A DNA stretch of 64,000 nucleotides from Marinobacter sediminicola (GCF_031157525.1 NZ_JAVIXR010000008.1:1-64000); one strand, 5' to 3'; positions 9,427 through 18,857 are shown, counted from the first letter of the stretch. A program made the numbers and translations. The notes: generated from the sequence alone by a model not told the origin.

Positions 9427-10683
9427 ATGAGGGCCCTTTTTAACAAGTATCTGAATTCCTCCCTCATTCTTCGCGTAAGCATAGCGTTGGTACTGGGCGT
9501 AGCGGTGGGTTTGATCGGTGGCCAGCAAGCGGCAGATTGGTTGGCGCCTTTCGGCGAGCTTCTGTTGCGACTGCTCAAGTTTCTTATTGTGCCTATCGTA
9601 CTGTTTACGCTGATGGTTGGTATCAATCAGGCGAATATTGGAAGCATGGGGCGTGTAGGGCGGAAACTGTTCGGGTTTTACGTGATGACATCAGCCTTGG
9701 CCATTGTGGTCGGCTTGTTGGTGGCAACGCTTCTTGAGCCGGGAAGCGGCATTGCTCTGGACGAAAACGCTGAAGTAAACGTGCCGGACAACCCCGGGTT
9801 CGTGAGTGTGCTGCTGAGAATTGTGCCCGACAATATTTTCACGGCGTTTACTGAGCTGAACCTGTTGGGAATCATCTTCACTGCCATTGTGTTCGGTATT
9901 GCGCTGCTGAAGTTGCGAGAGAGTGAGGCACATGCAGAGCTTGGCGAGCATCTTTTTAAAGTTGTCGAAGGGCTCAACGAGATCACCTTGAAGGTTATGG
10001 CTGGCGTTCTTCAGTACGTCCCCATCGGTGTATTCGCGATTGTAGCCAAGACGGCAGGTGAGCAGGGTATGGCCACCATATTGGCGTTGGGCGACATGGT
10101 GATGGTGCTCTATATTGCGCTGGCTGTGCATCTGGTTGTTTACTGCATTTTGATGCGGTTTTATGGGGTGGGTATTCGCGAGTTCTTCCGGGCAGCTCGC
10201 ACACCTATGGCTACCGCGTTTGCCACTCAGAGCAGTTCCGGCACGCTGCCGCTGACGCTGGATGCTGCAAGAAGCCTGGGCATACCCAAGCGAATATACG
10301 GCTTCAGTCTGCCGCTGGGAGCCACCATAAATATGGATGGAGCGGCCATTCGTATCGCGATTTCAGCGGTGTTTGCAGCCAATGTGGTGGGTATTCCATT
10401 GGACCTGGTGACCATGGCGGAGATTGTGCTTATTGGCACGCTTACATCCATAGGTACGGCAGGGGTGCCCGGCGCAGGAATTGTGATGATCGCGACGGTG
10501 TTTGCTCAAGTTGGGCTGCCTATTGAAACAGTCGCACTCCTGGTATCCATTGATGCCCTGGTTGGCATGGGCGCGACCGGGCTGAACGTGACAGGAGACC
10601 TGGTGGGCACTGCAATTGTGGCGCGGAGCGAAAACAAGCACCAGGATGAACCGACTGCTTCAGGAACGGAGCCTGCCGCCTGA
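9427..10683 (+). CDS. dicarboxylate/amino acid:cation symporter (SLC1/DAACS)
   Basis: A 418-residue secondary transporter of the GltP/DctA family. Hallmarks are the serine-rich re-entrant hairpin TQSSSGTLPLTLDAA in HP1, the NMDGAAI motif in helix 7, and GVPGAGIVM in HP2. These residues bind cations and acidic substrates in the family. The start at 9427 has AGGGGG 9 bases upstream; an upstream in-frame start would add a non-conserved tail. Likely substrates are glutamate, aspartate or C4-dicarboxylates. Confidence 0.88.
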   Translation: MRALFNKYLNSSLILRVSIALVLGVAVGLIGGQQAADWLAPFGELLLRLLKFLIVPIVLFTLMVGINQANIGSMGRVGRKLFGFYVMTSALAIVVGLLVATLLEPGSGIALDENAEVNVPDNPGFVSVLLRIVPDNIFTAFTELNLLGIIFTAIVFGIALLKLRESEAHAELGEHLFKVVEGLNEITLKVMAGVLQYVPIGVFAIVAKTAGEQGMATILALGDMVMVLYIALAVHLVVYCILMRFYGVGIREFFRAARTPMATAFATQSSSGTLPLTLDAARSLGIPKRIYGFSLPLGATINMDGAAIRIAISAVFAANVVGIPLDLVTMAEIVLIGTLTSIGTAGVPGAGIVMIATVFAQVGLPIETVALLVSIDALVGMGATGLNVTGDLVGTAIVARSENKHQDEPTASGTEPAA

Positions 10684-10748
10684 GCAAAACCAGGGCTGGT
10701 GGTGTGATAGAGTACCTTTCAGGCTTTCTTTATGACTGGAGGGCACTT

Positions 10749-11114
10749 ATGAGTAAGTCGCAAAGTAAACTGATCGTTTTCTATGACGGCTCATGTCCCG
10801 TTTGTGTCAGGGATCGGCGCTGGTATGAAAAGCTCGCAGGAAGAACCGGAGACTCGGTTGAGTGGCTGGACATCACGGGCCGTGATGAGGAGCTACGACA
10901 GCAGGGCGTGGATCCCTACAAGGCACTTCGCGAGCTGCATGTAAAAGATGATCAGGGTGAAATTCACCGTGAGATGGATGCCTACATACTGCTTATGTCG
11001 CGAGTTTTCTTGCTGAAACCTTTGGCATGGCTAATTTCCTTGCCCTTGATTCGGCCTACGCTGGCGAGGTTATATCATTCCTGGGTTGGGCGCCGCCTTG
11101 GTGAGCGCGCCTGA
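10749..11114 (+). CDS. DCC/DUF393 thiol-disulfide oxidoreductase-like protein
   Basis: A 121-residue protein opening with LIVFYDGSCPVC, the thioredoxin-like DCC signature with Cys16 and Cys19. Family members are assumed to be redox proteins, but their partners are mostly unknown. GGAGGG lies 5 bases before the ATG. The stop is about 20 bases before the ATG of the next gene, so the two are probably translated from one message. Confidence 0.8.
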   Translation: MSKSQSKLIVFYDGSCPVCVRDRRWYEKLAGRTGDSVEWLDITGRDEELRQQGVDPYKALRELHVKDDQGEIHREMDAYILLMSRVFLLKPLAWLISLPLIRPTLARLYHSWVGRRLGERA

Positions 11115-11133
11115 ATCCTTTTCAGAGGTTTTT

Positions 11134-11808
11134 ATGGCTCGCTTTGAGTTGCTAGGCACTGCGATTATTCCCGGAAAGGGCTCCGAGCTGCGACTTCTGC
11201 AGCGCAACGAAGAATTTTCTATCCGTATTGCCGGCAAGAGCGGCGAGCTTATGAACACCCGCTTGCACGGCTCCGAGGATGCGTTGGCCACACTGGCCTG
11301 CGAACGTATTGCAGATCATCCCGCACCAAAAGTGCTTATAGGCGGGCTTGGCATGGGGTTCACCCTCGCAGCCGCTTTAGAGTCTCTGGGCGATACCGCC
11401 GAAGTAACCGTTGCCGAGCTGGTGCCGGAGGTGGAACAGTGGAACCTCGGCCCTTTGGGTAGTGCTTCTGGGTATCCGCTCAAAGACCCTCGTGCCAAGG
11501 TGCATATTGGTGATGTGGTGCAGCTTATCAAGGCTTCACCTGCCAGTTACGACGCCATCTTGCTGGATATCGACAATGGCCCTGAGGGGCTGACGCGAAA
11601 AGAAAATGACTGGTTGTATTCAGCAGCAGGCATTGCCGCAGCACAAGAGGCGCTGCGGCCTGAGGGAATTCTGGCTTATTGGTCAGCCGGGCAGGATCCT
11701 GCATTTACCGAGCGCCTGAAGCGCGCCGGGCTTTCGGCAGAGGCAGTAACCGTGCGCGCCCACCGCCCTGGCAAAGGCGCAAAACACGTTATCTGGCTTG
11801 CCTGGTAA
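11134..11808 (+). CDS. spermidine-synthase-fold protein (first copy)
   Basis: A 224-residue Rossmann-fold protein related to spermidine synthase. The cofactor loop is VLIGGLGMGFTLAAAL (about residues 69-84), the acidic strand end is TVAELVPEVEQW and the catalytic-type segment is YDAILLDIDNGPEG. Genuine spermidine synthases have an N-terminal beta domain and are about 280 residues; this one is shorter and lacks recognisable putrescine-binding residues. It is a candidate methyltransferase or aminopropyltransferase of unknown substrate. A second family member lies at 37119-37850. Confidence 0.7.
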   Translation: MARFELLGTAIIPGKGSELRLLQRNEEFSIRIAGKSGELMNTRLHGSEDALATLACERIADHPAPKVLIGGLGMGFTLAAALESLGDTAEVTVAELVPEVEQWNLGPLGSASGYPLKDPRAKVHIGDVVQLIKASPASYDAILLDIDNGPEGLTRKENDWLYSAAGIAAAQEALRPEGILAYWSAGQDPAFTERLKRAGLSAEAVTVRAHRPGKGAKHVIWLAW

Positions 11809-11826
11809 GAGTTTGGGTGACGAGGG

Positions 11827-12681
11827 TTAATCCTCGTCATCATCCAGCATGCGCTCTATTCGATCCCTTTCTTCTTCTTTAGCGGCGTCAATCACCGCCA
11901 TAAGCTCTTCTACATCGGCGCTGGCAGTATCGTGCTCAAAGCAGCCTGTCAGTTTGCTTTCGGGATGCAGATCGCCGCTTTCATAAAGTGCCCAGATCTC
12001 TTTGCCATAATCGGTAACCAGTAGGTCAGGTGCGAACTTGGCGAAATAACGGCGCATGTTATCCACGTCCCTTTCCAGCATGCGCTCGGCGTTGTTGTTT
12101 CCTGCTGCGTTGACCGCCTGGGGAAGGTCAATAATCACCGGCCCATTGCTGTCGACCAGCACGTTGAATTCTGACAAGTCACCGTGGATCAGCCCGGCAC
12201 TCAGCATCCGCACAATTTCTGCGATTATCCGGCCGTGGTAGTCCCTTGCTTCTTCCGGAGTGAGAGTTACGTCATCCAGCCGCGGGGCCGCTTTGCCGTC
12301 GGCATCGGCAATCAGTTCCATCAGCAACACGCCGTCTACAAAGCCCTTGGGTTCCGGAACGCGCACGCCGGCTTCCGCAAGCCGGTACAGGGCATCCACT
12401 TCGGCGTTGAGCCATGCATCTTCCTGTTCTTTCTGACCGTAGCGTGTCTTTTTACTCATGGCCCGTGCCCGGCGGGTGTTGCGCACCTTTCTGCCTTCCT
12501 GATACTCAACGGCCTGCTTGAAGCTTCGCTTTTTTGCTTCCTTGAATACCTTGGCGCAGCGCACCTGGTCGCCACATTGCACCACGTAAACCTGTGCCTC
12601 TTTGCCGCTCATAAGCTGGTAAAGCACTTCGTCCACCAGGCCGTCGTCGACCAAGGGTTGTAATCTCTTGGGTACTTTCAT
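11827..12681 (-). CDS. RIO-type serine kinase, PA4780-like
   Basis: A 284-residue atypical protein kinase. The ATP-site region is LMSGKEAQVYVVQCGDQVRCAKV, the catalytic loop is HGDLSEFN (Asp168) and the metal-binding aspartate is in IIDLPQ (Asp185). The start at 12681 has AAAGGTG just upstream and matches the usual KxPKRxxPLVxxGLVDEVL opening of Pseudomonas homologues. The C-terminus is a highly acidic tail (MLDDDED). RIO kinases act in ribosome maturation in archaea and eukaryotes; the bacterial role is poorly known. Confidence 0.85.
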   Translation of the reverse strand: MKVPKRLQPLVDDGLVDEVLYQLMSGKEAQVYVVQCGDQVRCAKVFKEAKKRSFKQAVEYQEGRKVRNTRRARAMSKKTRYGQKEQEDAWLNAEVDALYRLAEAGVRVPEPKGFVDGVLLMELIADADGKAAPRLDDVTLTPEEARDYHGRIIAEIVRMLSAGLIHGDLSEFNVLVDSNGPVIIDLPQAVNAAGNNNAERMLERDVDNMRRYFAKFAPDLLVTDYGKEIWALYESGDLHPESKLTGCFEHDTASADVEELMAVIDAAKEEERDRIERMLDDDED

Positions 12682-12858
12682 AACACCTTTCAGTTTAGCC
12701 GTCAGCGTGCCGACCATGCGTGGTGCGTTGGCCTTCAATCAGGCCAATGCAAAGACGATGGTCACAATGGTGCATAGCTTACATCAAATTGCTATTTCTT
12801 ATGCGAATCTGCTTGTCGCCTCAGGAAGCTTTTAACTGAATGGCCTATAGTATCGGCT

Positions 12859-12928
12859 TGCCCTGTATCAGCAGGGCACGTCTGAGGGTAGAATTACCGG
12901 GTGTAAAGCACGCCGGCTTTTGCCCGGT
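12859..12928 (+). promoter_or_regulatory. two hairpins in the leader of the EfpL gene
   Basis: Two inverted repeats lie between the kinase gene and the EfpL start. TGCCCTG/CAGGGCA spans 12859-12878 with a 6-base loop. ACCGGG/CCCGGT spans 12896-12928 with a 21-base loop. A possible -10 element TATAGT is seen at 12846-12851, without a convincing -35, which would put both hairpins in the transcribed leader. Function is unknown. Confidence 0.3.
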
Positions 12929-12965
12929 ATGGATGCGTTTCGAGATTGTTTTGGAGCTTTAAAAG

Positions 12966-13532
12966 ATGCCTAGAGCAAGTGAAATCAAGAAAAACTCTGC
13001 AGTTGAATATGAAGGTCGGGTTTATTTCGTCAAGGATATTGATCGCTCTGTTCCCCAGGGCCGTGCTGGCGGCAGTCTCTACCGCATGCGTATGTACGAT
13101 GTGGTAACGGGTAACAAGATCGACGAGACGTTCAAAGATACCGACATGCTGAACCTTGCCGATCTTGTGCGCAGGCCAGCTACTTTCTCCTATTCCGATG
13201 GCGACGAATACGTCTTCATGGATAGCGAAGACTTCACCCAGTACAGCCTGAACCGGGAAGCCATTGCTGACGAGCTGTTGTATATCACTGAAGATACCCA
13301 GGGCATTTTGGTGATTCTGATCAGTGATGCACCGGTTGCACTGGTACTGCCACCGATTGTTGAGCTTGATATTGAAGAGACAGACCCATCAGTAAAGGGT
13401 GGGTCAGCAACGGCTCGTACCAAGCCCGCAAGAATGGCAACAGGCCTGGTTGTCCAGGTTCCTGAGCATATCTCCACCGGCGATCGCATCAAGATCAACG
13501 TGGAAGAGCGGAAGTTTCTTAGCCGCGCCTAA
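12966..13532 (+). CDS. yeiP: elongation factor P-like protein EfpL/YeiP
   Basis: A 188-residue, three-domain EF-P paralogue. It matches YeiP from the first residues ([26 protein letters not shown]) and through [13 protein letters not shown] to the C-terminal [14 protein letters not shown] segment. The domain I tip loop reads [12 protein letters not shown] and keeps the arginine-tipped, extended form of the EfpL group instead of the lysine loop of canonical EF-P. EfpL relieves ribosome stalling at polyproline and other difficult motifs. The gene stands alone, with a structured leader and a strong terminator. Confidence 0.9.
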   Translation: MPRASEIKKNSAVEYEGRVYFVKDIDRSVPQGRAGGSLYRMRMYDVVTGNKIDETFKDTDMLNLADLVRRPATFSYSDGDEYVFMDSEDFTQYSLNREAIADELLYITEDTQGILVILISDAPVALVLPPIVELDIEETDPSVKGGSATARTKPARMATGLVVQVPEHISTGDRIKINVEERKFLSRA

Positions 13533-13543
13533 GCACGTCACAA

Positions 13544-13577
13544 GGCCGGCAAAACCTGCCGGCCTGCTTTCTTTTTT
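13544..13577 (+). terminator. rho-independent terminator after yeiP
   Basis: Perfect 8-bp stem GGCCGGCA/TGCCGGCC (13544-13551 with 13557-13564), a 5-base loop, then a pyrimidine-rich tract with six consecutive T bases at the end. It lies 12 bases after the yeiP stop. Confidence 0.85.
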
Positions 13578-13665
13578 CCTGCTCCCCAACTTCAAATGGT
13601 CAATAGCTCGATTGAATACCGAGATGCTTTTCCCTTAAGCGAGAGAAACACCTTGATGCTATGGT

Positions 13666-14472
13666 ATGGATATACCTCAATCGGAGCTGCAATCAGTTAT
13701 GCCCATTTCAGAAGGCGCGAAACATTACGTTTTGATGCTGATGCCCAGCCTGCTAGGCGATATTGAAAAGCTGGGGCTGCGCAGAATCATCCGCACTTCT
13801 GACTTCTCGGAGCAGAAGGTGACGGCTCTGTATTTCGAGTTTGTGTCTATAAAACGGGTTCTTCCCGATAATCCCGAATCCATTGAACCAGCTATTTGGG
13901 AGCACCTGCTCCATTGCGTGCGAGTGATGAGTTCGCTGGTGAACCTGGCCACAACTGAAGACCTGGAGCGAGCGCGGGAAGCAGCAGTTCGCCGGTATTT
14001 CCCCCACGCAAAAGAGCGGCTGAAAAACGAATACGAACAGATGCGGAGTGAGGGTAAGGTGGACTTTCGGCTCGCTGGTCTTCTGCGCCAGGGCGACTTG
14101 CCGGAAAATTCCGGGCAGGTGTGCATGGAGGCTATCAGGCGTGAGCGGCACCAGCGTGTAGAATCCATCAAACACCTCGGAATAGAGCATTTAACCAGCC
14201 ACGAAGCCTTCGTTGTGGAATCTGCCAAGGCTTATGTCATTGCCCGGATTGACGATGCTCCGGAAGACTTCGGCACTCTCGATCTGGTTATCCGCCTTCT
14301 GGATTTACTGCGGCTGGTGCTTGTTCTGGAGTCTCGCTCAACCGGTGGGGCCAGTGCCGTCTCTTCCAACTTTACAGTGGAGAACATTGTGCTGGGTATC
14401 GGCAACGCGATGTATCGCGGCGAGTTGGGGTTAACAGTGTCTGCATTGGGCCTGGCCAGAGTGAACAAATAG
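13666..14472 (+). CDS. hypothetical cytosolic protein
   Basis: A 268-residue, charged, apparently all-helical protein without signal peptide or membrane helix. No family is recognised. The C-terminal part has a leucine-rich amphipathic helix (LDLVIRLLDLLRLVLVLES). The ATG at 13666 lacks a clear ribosome site; an ATG at 13699 is an alternative that removes 11 residues. It is convergent with the Lrp-type regulator, with 5 bases between the stop codons. Confidence 0.6.
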   Translation: MDIPQSELQSVMPISEGAKHYVLMLMPSLLGDIEKLGLRRIIRTSDFSEQKVTALYFEFVSIKRVLPDNPESIEPAIWEHLLHCVRVMSSLVNLATTEDLERAREAAVRRYFPHAKERLKNEYEQMRSEGKVDFRLAGLLRQGDLPENSGQVCMEAIRRERHQRVESIKHLGIEHLTSHEAFVVESAKAYVIARIDDAPEDFGTLDLVIRLLDLLRLVLVLESRSTGGASAVSSNFTVENIVLGIGNAMYRGELGLTVSALGLARVNK

Positions 14473-14486
14473 GGCTTTCAAAGCCC
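14472..14486. terminator. short convergent hairpin holding a stop codon
   Basis: GGGCTT/AAGCCC with a 3-base TCA loop. The loop is the stop codon of the minus-strand regulator, and the last base of the plus-strand stop begins the stem. No T-run follows, so termination activity is uncertain. Confidence 0.3.
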
Positions 14487-14930
14487 GGCATCCTTCACAT
14501 TCTCCATTACCACAAAAGTGCTGGTTTGCAGCACATGGGGCAGGGTGGAAATTTGCTCACCCAATACCTGTCGGTACTCGGCCATGTTGCGTGTTCGCAC
14601 TTTCATCAGGTAATCAAAATTAGCGGCAATCATGTGGCACTGCTCAATGGCGGATATCTTCTTTACCGCGGTATTGAACGCCTTCAGCGCCTCGCTGCTG
14701 GTGTCGTTCAGCGTAACCTGAGCGAAGGCGATATGGCTTTGCCCTAACTTTGTCTGGTTAACCAGCACGGTGTAGCCGGTAATAAACCCCTGTTCTTCGA
14801 GCCGCCGCATGCGCACCTGACACGGAGTTTTGGATAAACCCACCTTCGACGCAAGCTCAGTAACCGTAATTCGCGCATTCTTCTGCAACTCACGAATGAT
14901 GGAGTGATCTATTCGGTCCAGCTCGTTCAT
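14478..14930 (-). CDS. Lrp/AsnC-family regulator, putative PutR
   Basis: A 150-residue regulator with an N-terminal winged helix-turn-helix (IDHSIIRELQKNARITVTELASKVGLSKTPC and the recognition segment after it) and a C-terminal RAM ligand-binding domain. The KTPCQVRMRRLEEQGFI segment is typical of the PutR/BkdR group. It is transcribed away from putA across a 283-bp region containing a perfect palindrome. In bacteria whose PutA lacks a DNA-binding domain, an AsnC-type PutR activates putA in response to proline. Same role is inferred here. Confidence 0.8.
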   Translation of the reverse strand: MNELDRIDHSIIRELQKNARITVTELASKVGLSKTPCQVRMRRLEEQGFITGYTVLVNQTKLGQSHIAFAQVTLNDTSSEALKAFNTAVKKISAIEQCHMIAANFDYLMKVRTRNMAEYRQVLGEQISTLPHVLQTSTFVVMENVKDAGL

Positions 14931-15111
14931 GTTGATCTGTCCTCTACAAACGTAAATCCGCGACTTTTGGGCAAGTCTTGAGCAGGGGCACTATGCTGAA
15001 GGCTGTAAATGCCACATGCCGCAAGGGTTTTGGGCTGTTCCAAGCCACCGTGTATGGTCGAATTGGCTGAAATTGTATTTCATGTCAGAGAATTAATACA
15101 TTTATTAAGGT

Positions 15112-15127
15112 CAATATGGCCATATTG
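15112..15127. promoter_or_regulatory. perfect 16-bp palindrome in putR-putA intergenic region
   Basis: CAATATGGCCATATTG is a perfect inverted repeat, 87-102 bases before the putA ATG. Its position between divergent genes and its symmetry fit an operator for the adjacent Lrp-type regulator. A possible -10 (TAGAAT) for putA occurs at 15175-15180 without a good -35, which would fit an activated promoter. Confidence 0.5.
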
Positions 15128-15213
15128 GCGGGTCACTTCGGCGCTTACAGTCAAACAGTCTATGCTGTTGTCGGTAGAATGCGGTAAAGACAAACAACTG
15201 AGAGGGTACAACT

Positions 15214-18200
15214 ATGATATCGCAGCAATCATTGGCTCCCGAGCTAGCCAACAGCCGGCAGGCGGTTCGCGATTACTATCTCGAAGATGAGTACAAAGTC
15301 ATCCACGAGATGATTGCTGATGCTCAGTTGTCTGAAGCCGATCGCAAAATGATTTCTGCCCGCGCGGCTGATTTGGTTCGCAGTGTTCGGGAGAGTGCCA
15401 AATCCACCATCATGGAAAAATTCCTCGCAGAGTACGGCCTTACCACTAAAGAGGGCGTCGCGCTTATGTGCCTGGCGGAGGCGCTGTTACGAGTGCCGGA
15501 TAACACCACCATCAATGCGCTTATTGAAGACAAGATTACCTCTGGCAACTGGGGTGCTCACGTAGGTAAAGCCACCTCGGCATTTATCAACTCCACCACC
15601 GTTGCGCTTTTGATGACCAGCAACCTGTTGAAGGACTCTGATCGCCATACGGTAGGTGACACGCTGCGCAAGTTGGTTAAGCGCCTCGGTGAACCCGTCG
15701 TTCGCACCGTTGCTGGCCAGGCCATGAAGGAAATGGGGCGCCAGTTTGTTTTGGGCCGCGACATTGAAGAAGCCCAGAGCGAAGCTGAATCCTACATGGC
15801 GAAGGGGTACACCTATTCCTACGATATGCTTGGTGAGGCGGCGCGTACGGATGCGGATGCCCGTCGCTATTTTGAGTCCTACTCACAAGCCATCGATAGC
15901 ATTGCCAAAAACTGTAAGGGCGATGTGCGTAAAAACCCCGGTATCTCGGTTAAGCTCTCTGCGCTGCTGGCCCGTTACGAATATGGCCAAAAAGAGCGGG
16001 TAATGAATGAGCTGGTTCCCCGCGCACTTGAGTTGGCCAAAAAGGCGGCCGCCGCCAATATGGGCTTCAATATTGATGCTGAGGAACAGGACAGGCTGGA
16101 TCTTTCTCTGGATGTCATTGAAGCCATAATGTCCGATCCCACGTTGGCTAACTGGGAAGGCTTTGGTGTTGTGGTCCAGGCCTTTGCCAAACGCGCGTCT
16201 CATACCCTTGACTGGTTGTACGCACTCGCTGAAAAGCTTGATCGTCGCATCATGGTGCGTTTGGTAAAAGGCGCCTACTGGGATGCGGAAATCAAGCGCG
16301 CCCAGGTCATGGGCTTGTCTGACTTCCCTGTGTTCACCCGCAAGGCGTGCAGTGACGTTGCCTATATCGCTTGCGCTAAAAAGTTGATTGGCATGAGCGA
16401 CCGCATCTATTCGCAGTTCGCCACCCATAACGCCCACTCTGTGTCCGCGGTTCGTGAGCTGGCCAGCGCTGCGGGCCTGAAGAATTATGAATACCAGCGT
16501 CTCCACGGCATGGGTGAATCCCTGCATAACCAGGTTCTCAGCGAAAGCGGAGTGCCCTGCCGAATCTACGCGCCGGTAGGCAAGCACAGCGACCTGCTGG
16601 CTTATCTTGTACGCCGTCTGCTTGAAAACGGCGCCAACAGCTCCTTCGTCAACCAGATTGTCGACACTAGCATCACCCCCGAAGAGATCGCAAAGGATCC
16701 GATTGATACGGTTCAGGAGCTTGGGAAGAACCTTTCCAGCAAGGCAATTGTGCCCCCAACGGAGTTGTTTGGTGCCAAGCGTCGTAACTCAAAAGGCTGG
16801 GATATTACCGATCCGGTGACCGTTGCCCGAATTGATGAAGGTCGCGGAGCATTCCGCAGCCATCTATGGACCGGCGGGCCGTTGATCGCCGGCACCGTTA
16901 CCGGCACAGACGTGCTGGAAGTAACAAACCCGGCCAACCCGGACGATCTGGTTGGGCACATTACCCATGCCAATGAAGCCGATGTTAATGCAGCCATTAC
17001 AGCGGCAGAACAAGGTTTTGCCAGCTGGTCAGCCACGTCTGCGGAAGATCGTGCTGCGTGTGTGCGAAAAGTAGGTGATCTGCTTGAAGAAAACGTACAC
17101 GAACTGTTCGCGCTGACGACCCGGGAGGCCGGTAAATCATTGCTGGATGGTGTTGCTGAAATTCGCGAGGCGGTGGATTTCGCACAGTTCTACGCCAACG
17201 AAGGTCTGCGCAACAAAGATAATGGCGAGGCTCGTGGCATTATTTGCTGCATTTCGCCCTGGAACTTCCCGGTGGCCATTTTTGCGGGCCAGGTTCTTGC
17301 GAACCTGGCGGCTGGCAACGTCGTGGTCGCTAAACCAGCAGAGCAAACATCGCTGTTGGCTTTTCGTGTGGTTGAAATGATGTACGAAGCCGGTATTCCA
17401 AAAGATGCCATTCAGCTTCTTCCGGGCACAGGCGCAACTGTGGGTACTGCCCTCACGTCTGATTCGAGAGTTGCAGGCGTCTGTTTCACCGGTTCCACGG
17501 CAACCGCTCAGCGGATCAACAAGGTTATGACCGAGAACATGGCGCCAGACGCACCTCTGGTGGCAGAAACCGGTGGGCTCAACGCCATGATCGTGGATTC
17601 AACAGCGCTCCCGGAGCAGGTGGTTCGTGACGTTCTGGCATCGTCGTTCCAGAGTGCAGGCCAGCGTTGCTCCGCACTGCGGATGTTGTATGTGCAGAAA
17701 GACATAGCCGATAACCTGCTGGAAATGCTCTACGGAGCCATGGAGGAGCTGGGTATTGGTGATCCTTGGGCGCTATCGACAGATGTGGGGCCGGTGATTG
17801 ATGAGGCCGCCCGCAAGAAAATTGTCGATCACTGTGAAAAATTTGAGCGCGAAGGTCGCATGCTGAAAAAACTTCCGGTGCCTGACAAAGGCCTGTATGT
17901 GTCACCGGCCGTGCTCAGAGTGAACGGAATCGAAGAGCTTGAAGAGGAGGTGTTCGGGCCGATCCTGCACGTGGCAACCTTTGAAGCCAAAGAGATCGAC
18001 AAGGTTGTCGATGCCATTAATGCTAAAGGCTATGGCCTGACCTTCGGTATCCACAGCAGGGTTGATAACCGTGTTGATCAGATTGTCGCCCGCATTAAAG
18101 TTGGCAACACTTACGTTAACCGTAACCAGATTGGCGCGATTGTTGGCTCCCAGCCATTTGGTGGTGAAGGTCTCTCCGGCACTGGCCCCAAAGCGGGTGG

Positions 18201-18843
18201 TCCACAGTATGTTCGACGCTTCCTGAAAGGCGCCACTGTTGAGCGCCCGGCTGAGCCTGGTGCAAAAACAATTGATGGGACGAAGTTGGATGGTCTGATC
18301 GCTAGCTTGGGCAAGCTTGCCGTTGCTGCGCCGAAGGCCAGAGTGGATGCTATGGAGCCTGTTTTTGGTAAGGTCCCAGAACCTCTGGATGCCAAGGCAG
18401 AAGAACTGCCAGGGCCAACTGGAGAGCTTAACCGCCTATCAAATCACGCCCGTGGAATCGTGCTGTGTTTGGGGCCAGACAAGGAAACTGCCTTGGCACA
18501 AGCCGCCATGGCATTGTCTCAGGGCAATAAAGTGGTGGTTATCGCCCCAGGTGTTGAAGATGTTGTAGCGCGGGCTGCCCAAGCGGGGTTACCGCTCGTG
18601 GGCATTGATGGGCTTTTGGACCCGGAAGCACTGGCGAGTGCTGGTGGCTTTGAGGCTGTTGTAAGCTGTGCCGATCAGGCCCTGCTACGCAAGTATCGTG
18701 AGGCTCTGTCCAAGCGCGATGGCGCGTTGATCCCGCTGATCACCGAGCATATGCTCGATCAGCGCTTTGTGATTGAGCGCCATCTTTGCGTGGATACAAC
18801 CGCGGCCGGTGGCAACGCCAGCCTGATTGCAGCCTCTGAGTAA
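15214..18843 (+). CDS. putA: bifunctional proline dehydrogenase / P5C dehydrogenase
   Basis: A 1209-residue enzyme oxidising proline to glutamate in two steps. The proline dehydrogenase barrel covers about residues 150-490 (FAD-site segment RLVKGAYWDAEIKRAQ near 347, RLHGMGE). The aldehyde dehydrogenase domain covers about 530-1010 (VAETGGLN near 785, catalytic Cys819 in SAGQRCSALR). A C-terminal 200-residue domain follows. The ribbon-helix-helix DNA-binding domain of enteric PutA is absent, consistent with a separate regulator next door. GAGAGGG precedes the ATG. The flavoenzyme half passes electrons to the quinone pool. Confidence 0.95.
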   Translation: MISQQSLAPELANSRQAVRDYYLEDEYKVIHEMIADAQLSEADRKMISARAADLVRSVRESAKSTIMEKFLAEYGLTTKEGVALMCLAEALLRVPDNTTINALIEDKITSGNWGAHVGKATSAFINSTTVALLMTSNLLKDSDRHTVGDTLRKLVKRLGEPVVRTVAGQAMKEMGRQFVLGRDIEEAQSEAESYMAKGYTYSYDMLGEAARTDADARRYFESYSQAIDSIAKNCKGDVRKNPGISVKLSALLARYEYGQKERVMNELVPRALELAKKAAAANMGFNIDAEEQDRLDLSLDVIEAIMSDPTLANWEGFGVVVQAFAKRASHTLDWLYALAEKLDRRIMVRLVKGAYWDAEIKRAQVMGLSDFPVFTRKACSDVAYIACAKKLIGMSDRIYSQFATHNAHSVSAVRELASAAGLKNYEYQRLHGMGESLHNQVLSESGVPCRIYAPVGKHSDLLAYLVRRLLENGANSSFVNQIVDTSITPEEIAKDPIDTVQELGKNLSSKAIVPPTELFGAKRRNSKGWDITDPVTVARIDEGRGAFRSHLWTGGPLIAGTVTGTDVLEVTNPANPDDLVGHITHANEADVNAAITAAEQGFASWSATSAEDRAACVRKVGDLLEENVHELFALTTREAGKSLLDGVAEIREAVDFAQFYANEGLRNKDNGEARGIICCISPWNFPVAIFAGQVLANLAAGNVVVAKPAEQTSLLAFRVVEMMYEAGIPKDAIQLLPGTGATVGTALTSDSRVAGVCFTGSTATAQRINKVMTENMAPDAPLVAETGGLNAMIVDSTALPEQVVRDVLASSFQSAGQRCSALRMLYVQKDIADNLLEMLYGAMEELGIGDPWALSTDVGPVIDEAARKKIVDHCEKFEREGRMLKKLPVPDKGLYVSPAVLRVNGIEELEEEVFGPILHVATFEAKEIDKVVDAINAKGYGLTFGIHSRVDNRVDQIVARIKVGNTYVNRNQIGAIVGSQPFGGEGLSGTGPKAGGPQYVRRFLKGATVERPAEPGAKTIDGTKLDGLIASLGKLAVAAPKARVDAMEPVFGKVPEPLDAKAEELPGPTGELNRLSNHARGIVLCLGPDKETALAQAAMALSQGNKVVVIAPGVEDVVARAAQAGLPLVGIDGLLDPEALASAGGFEAVVSCADQALLRKYREALSKRDGALIPLITEHMLDQRFVIERHLCVDTTAAGGNASLIAASE

Positions 18844-18857
18844 TCTTGAAGTGAATC

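Noticed and set aside
12184..12663. A 159-codon plus-strand frame
   Set aside because: It is antisense to the RIO-type kinase and shows no domain.
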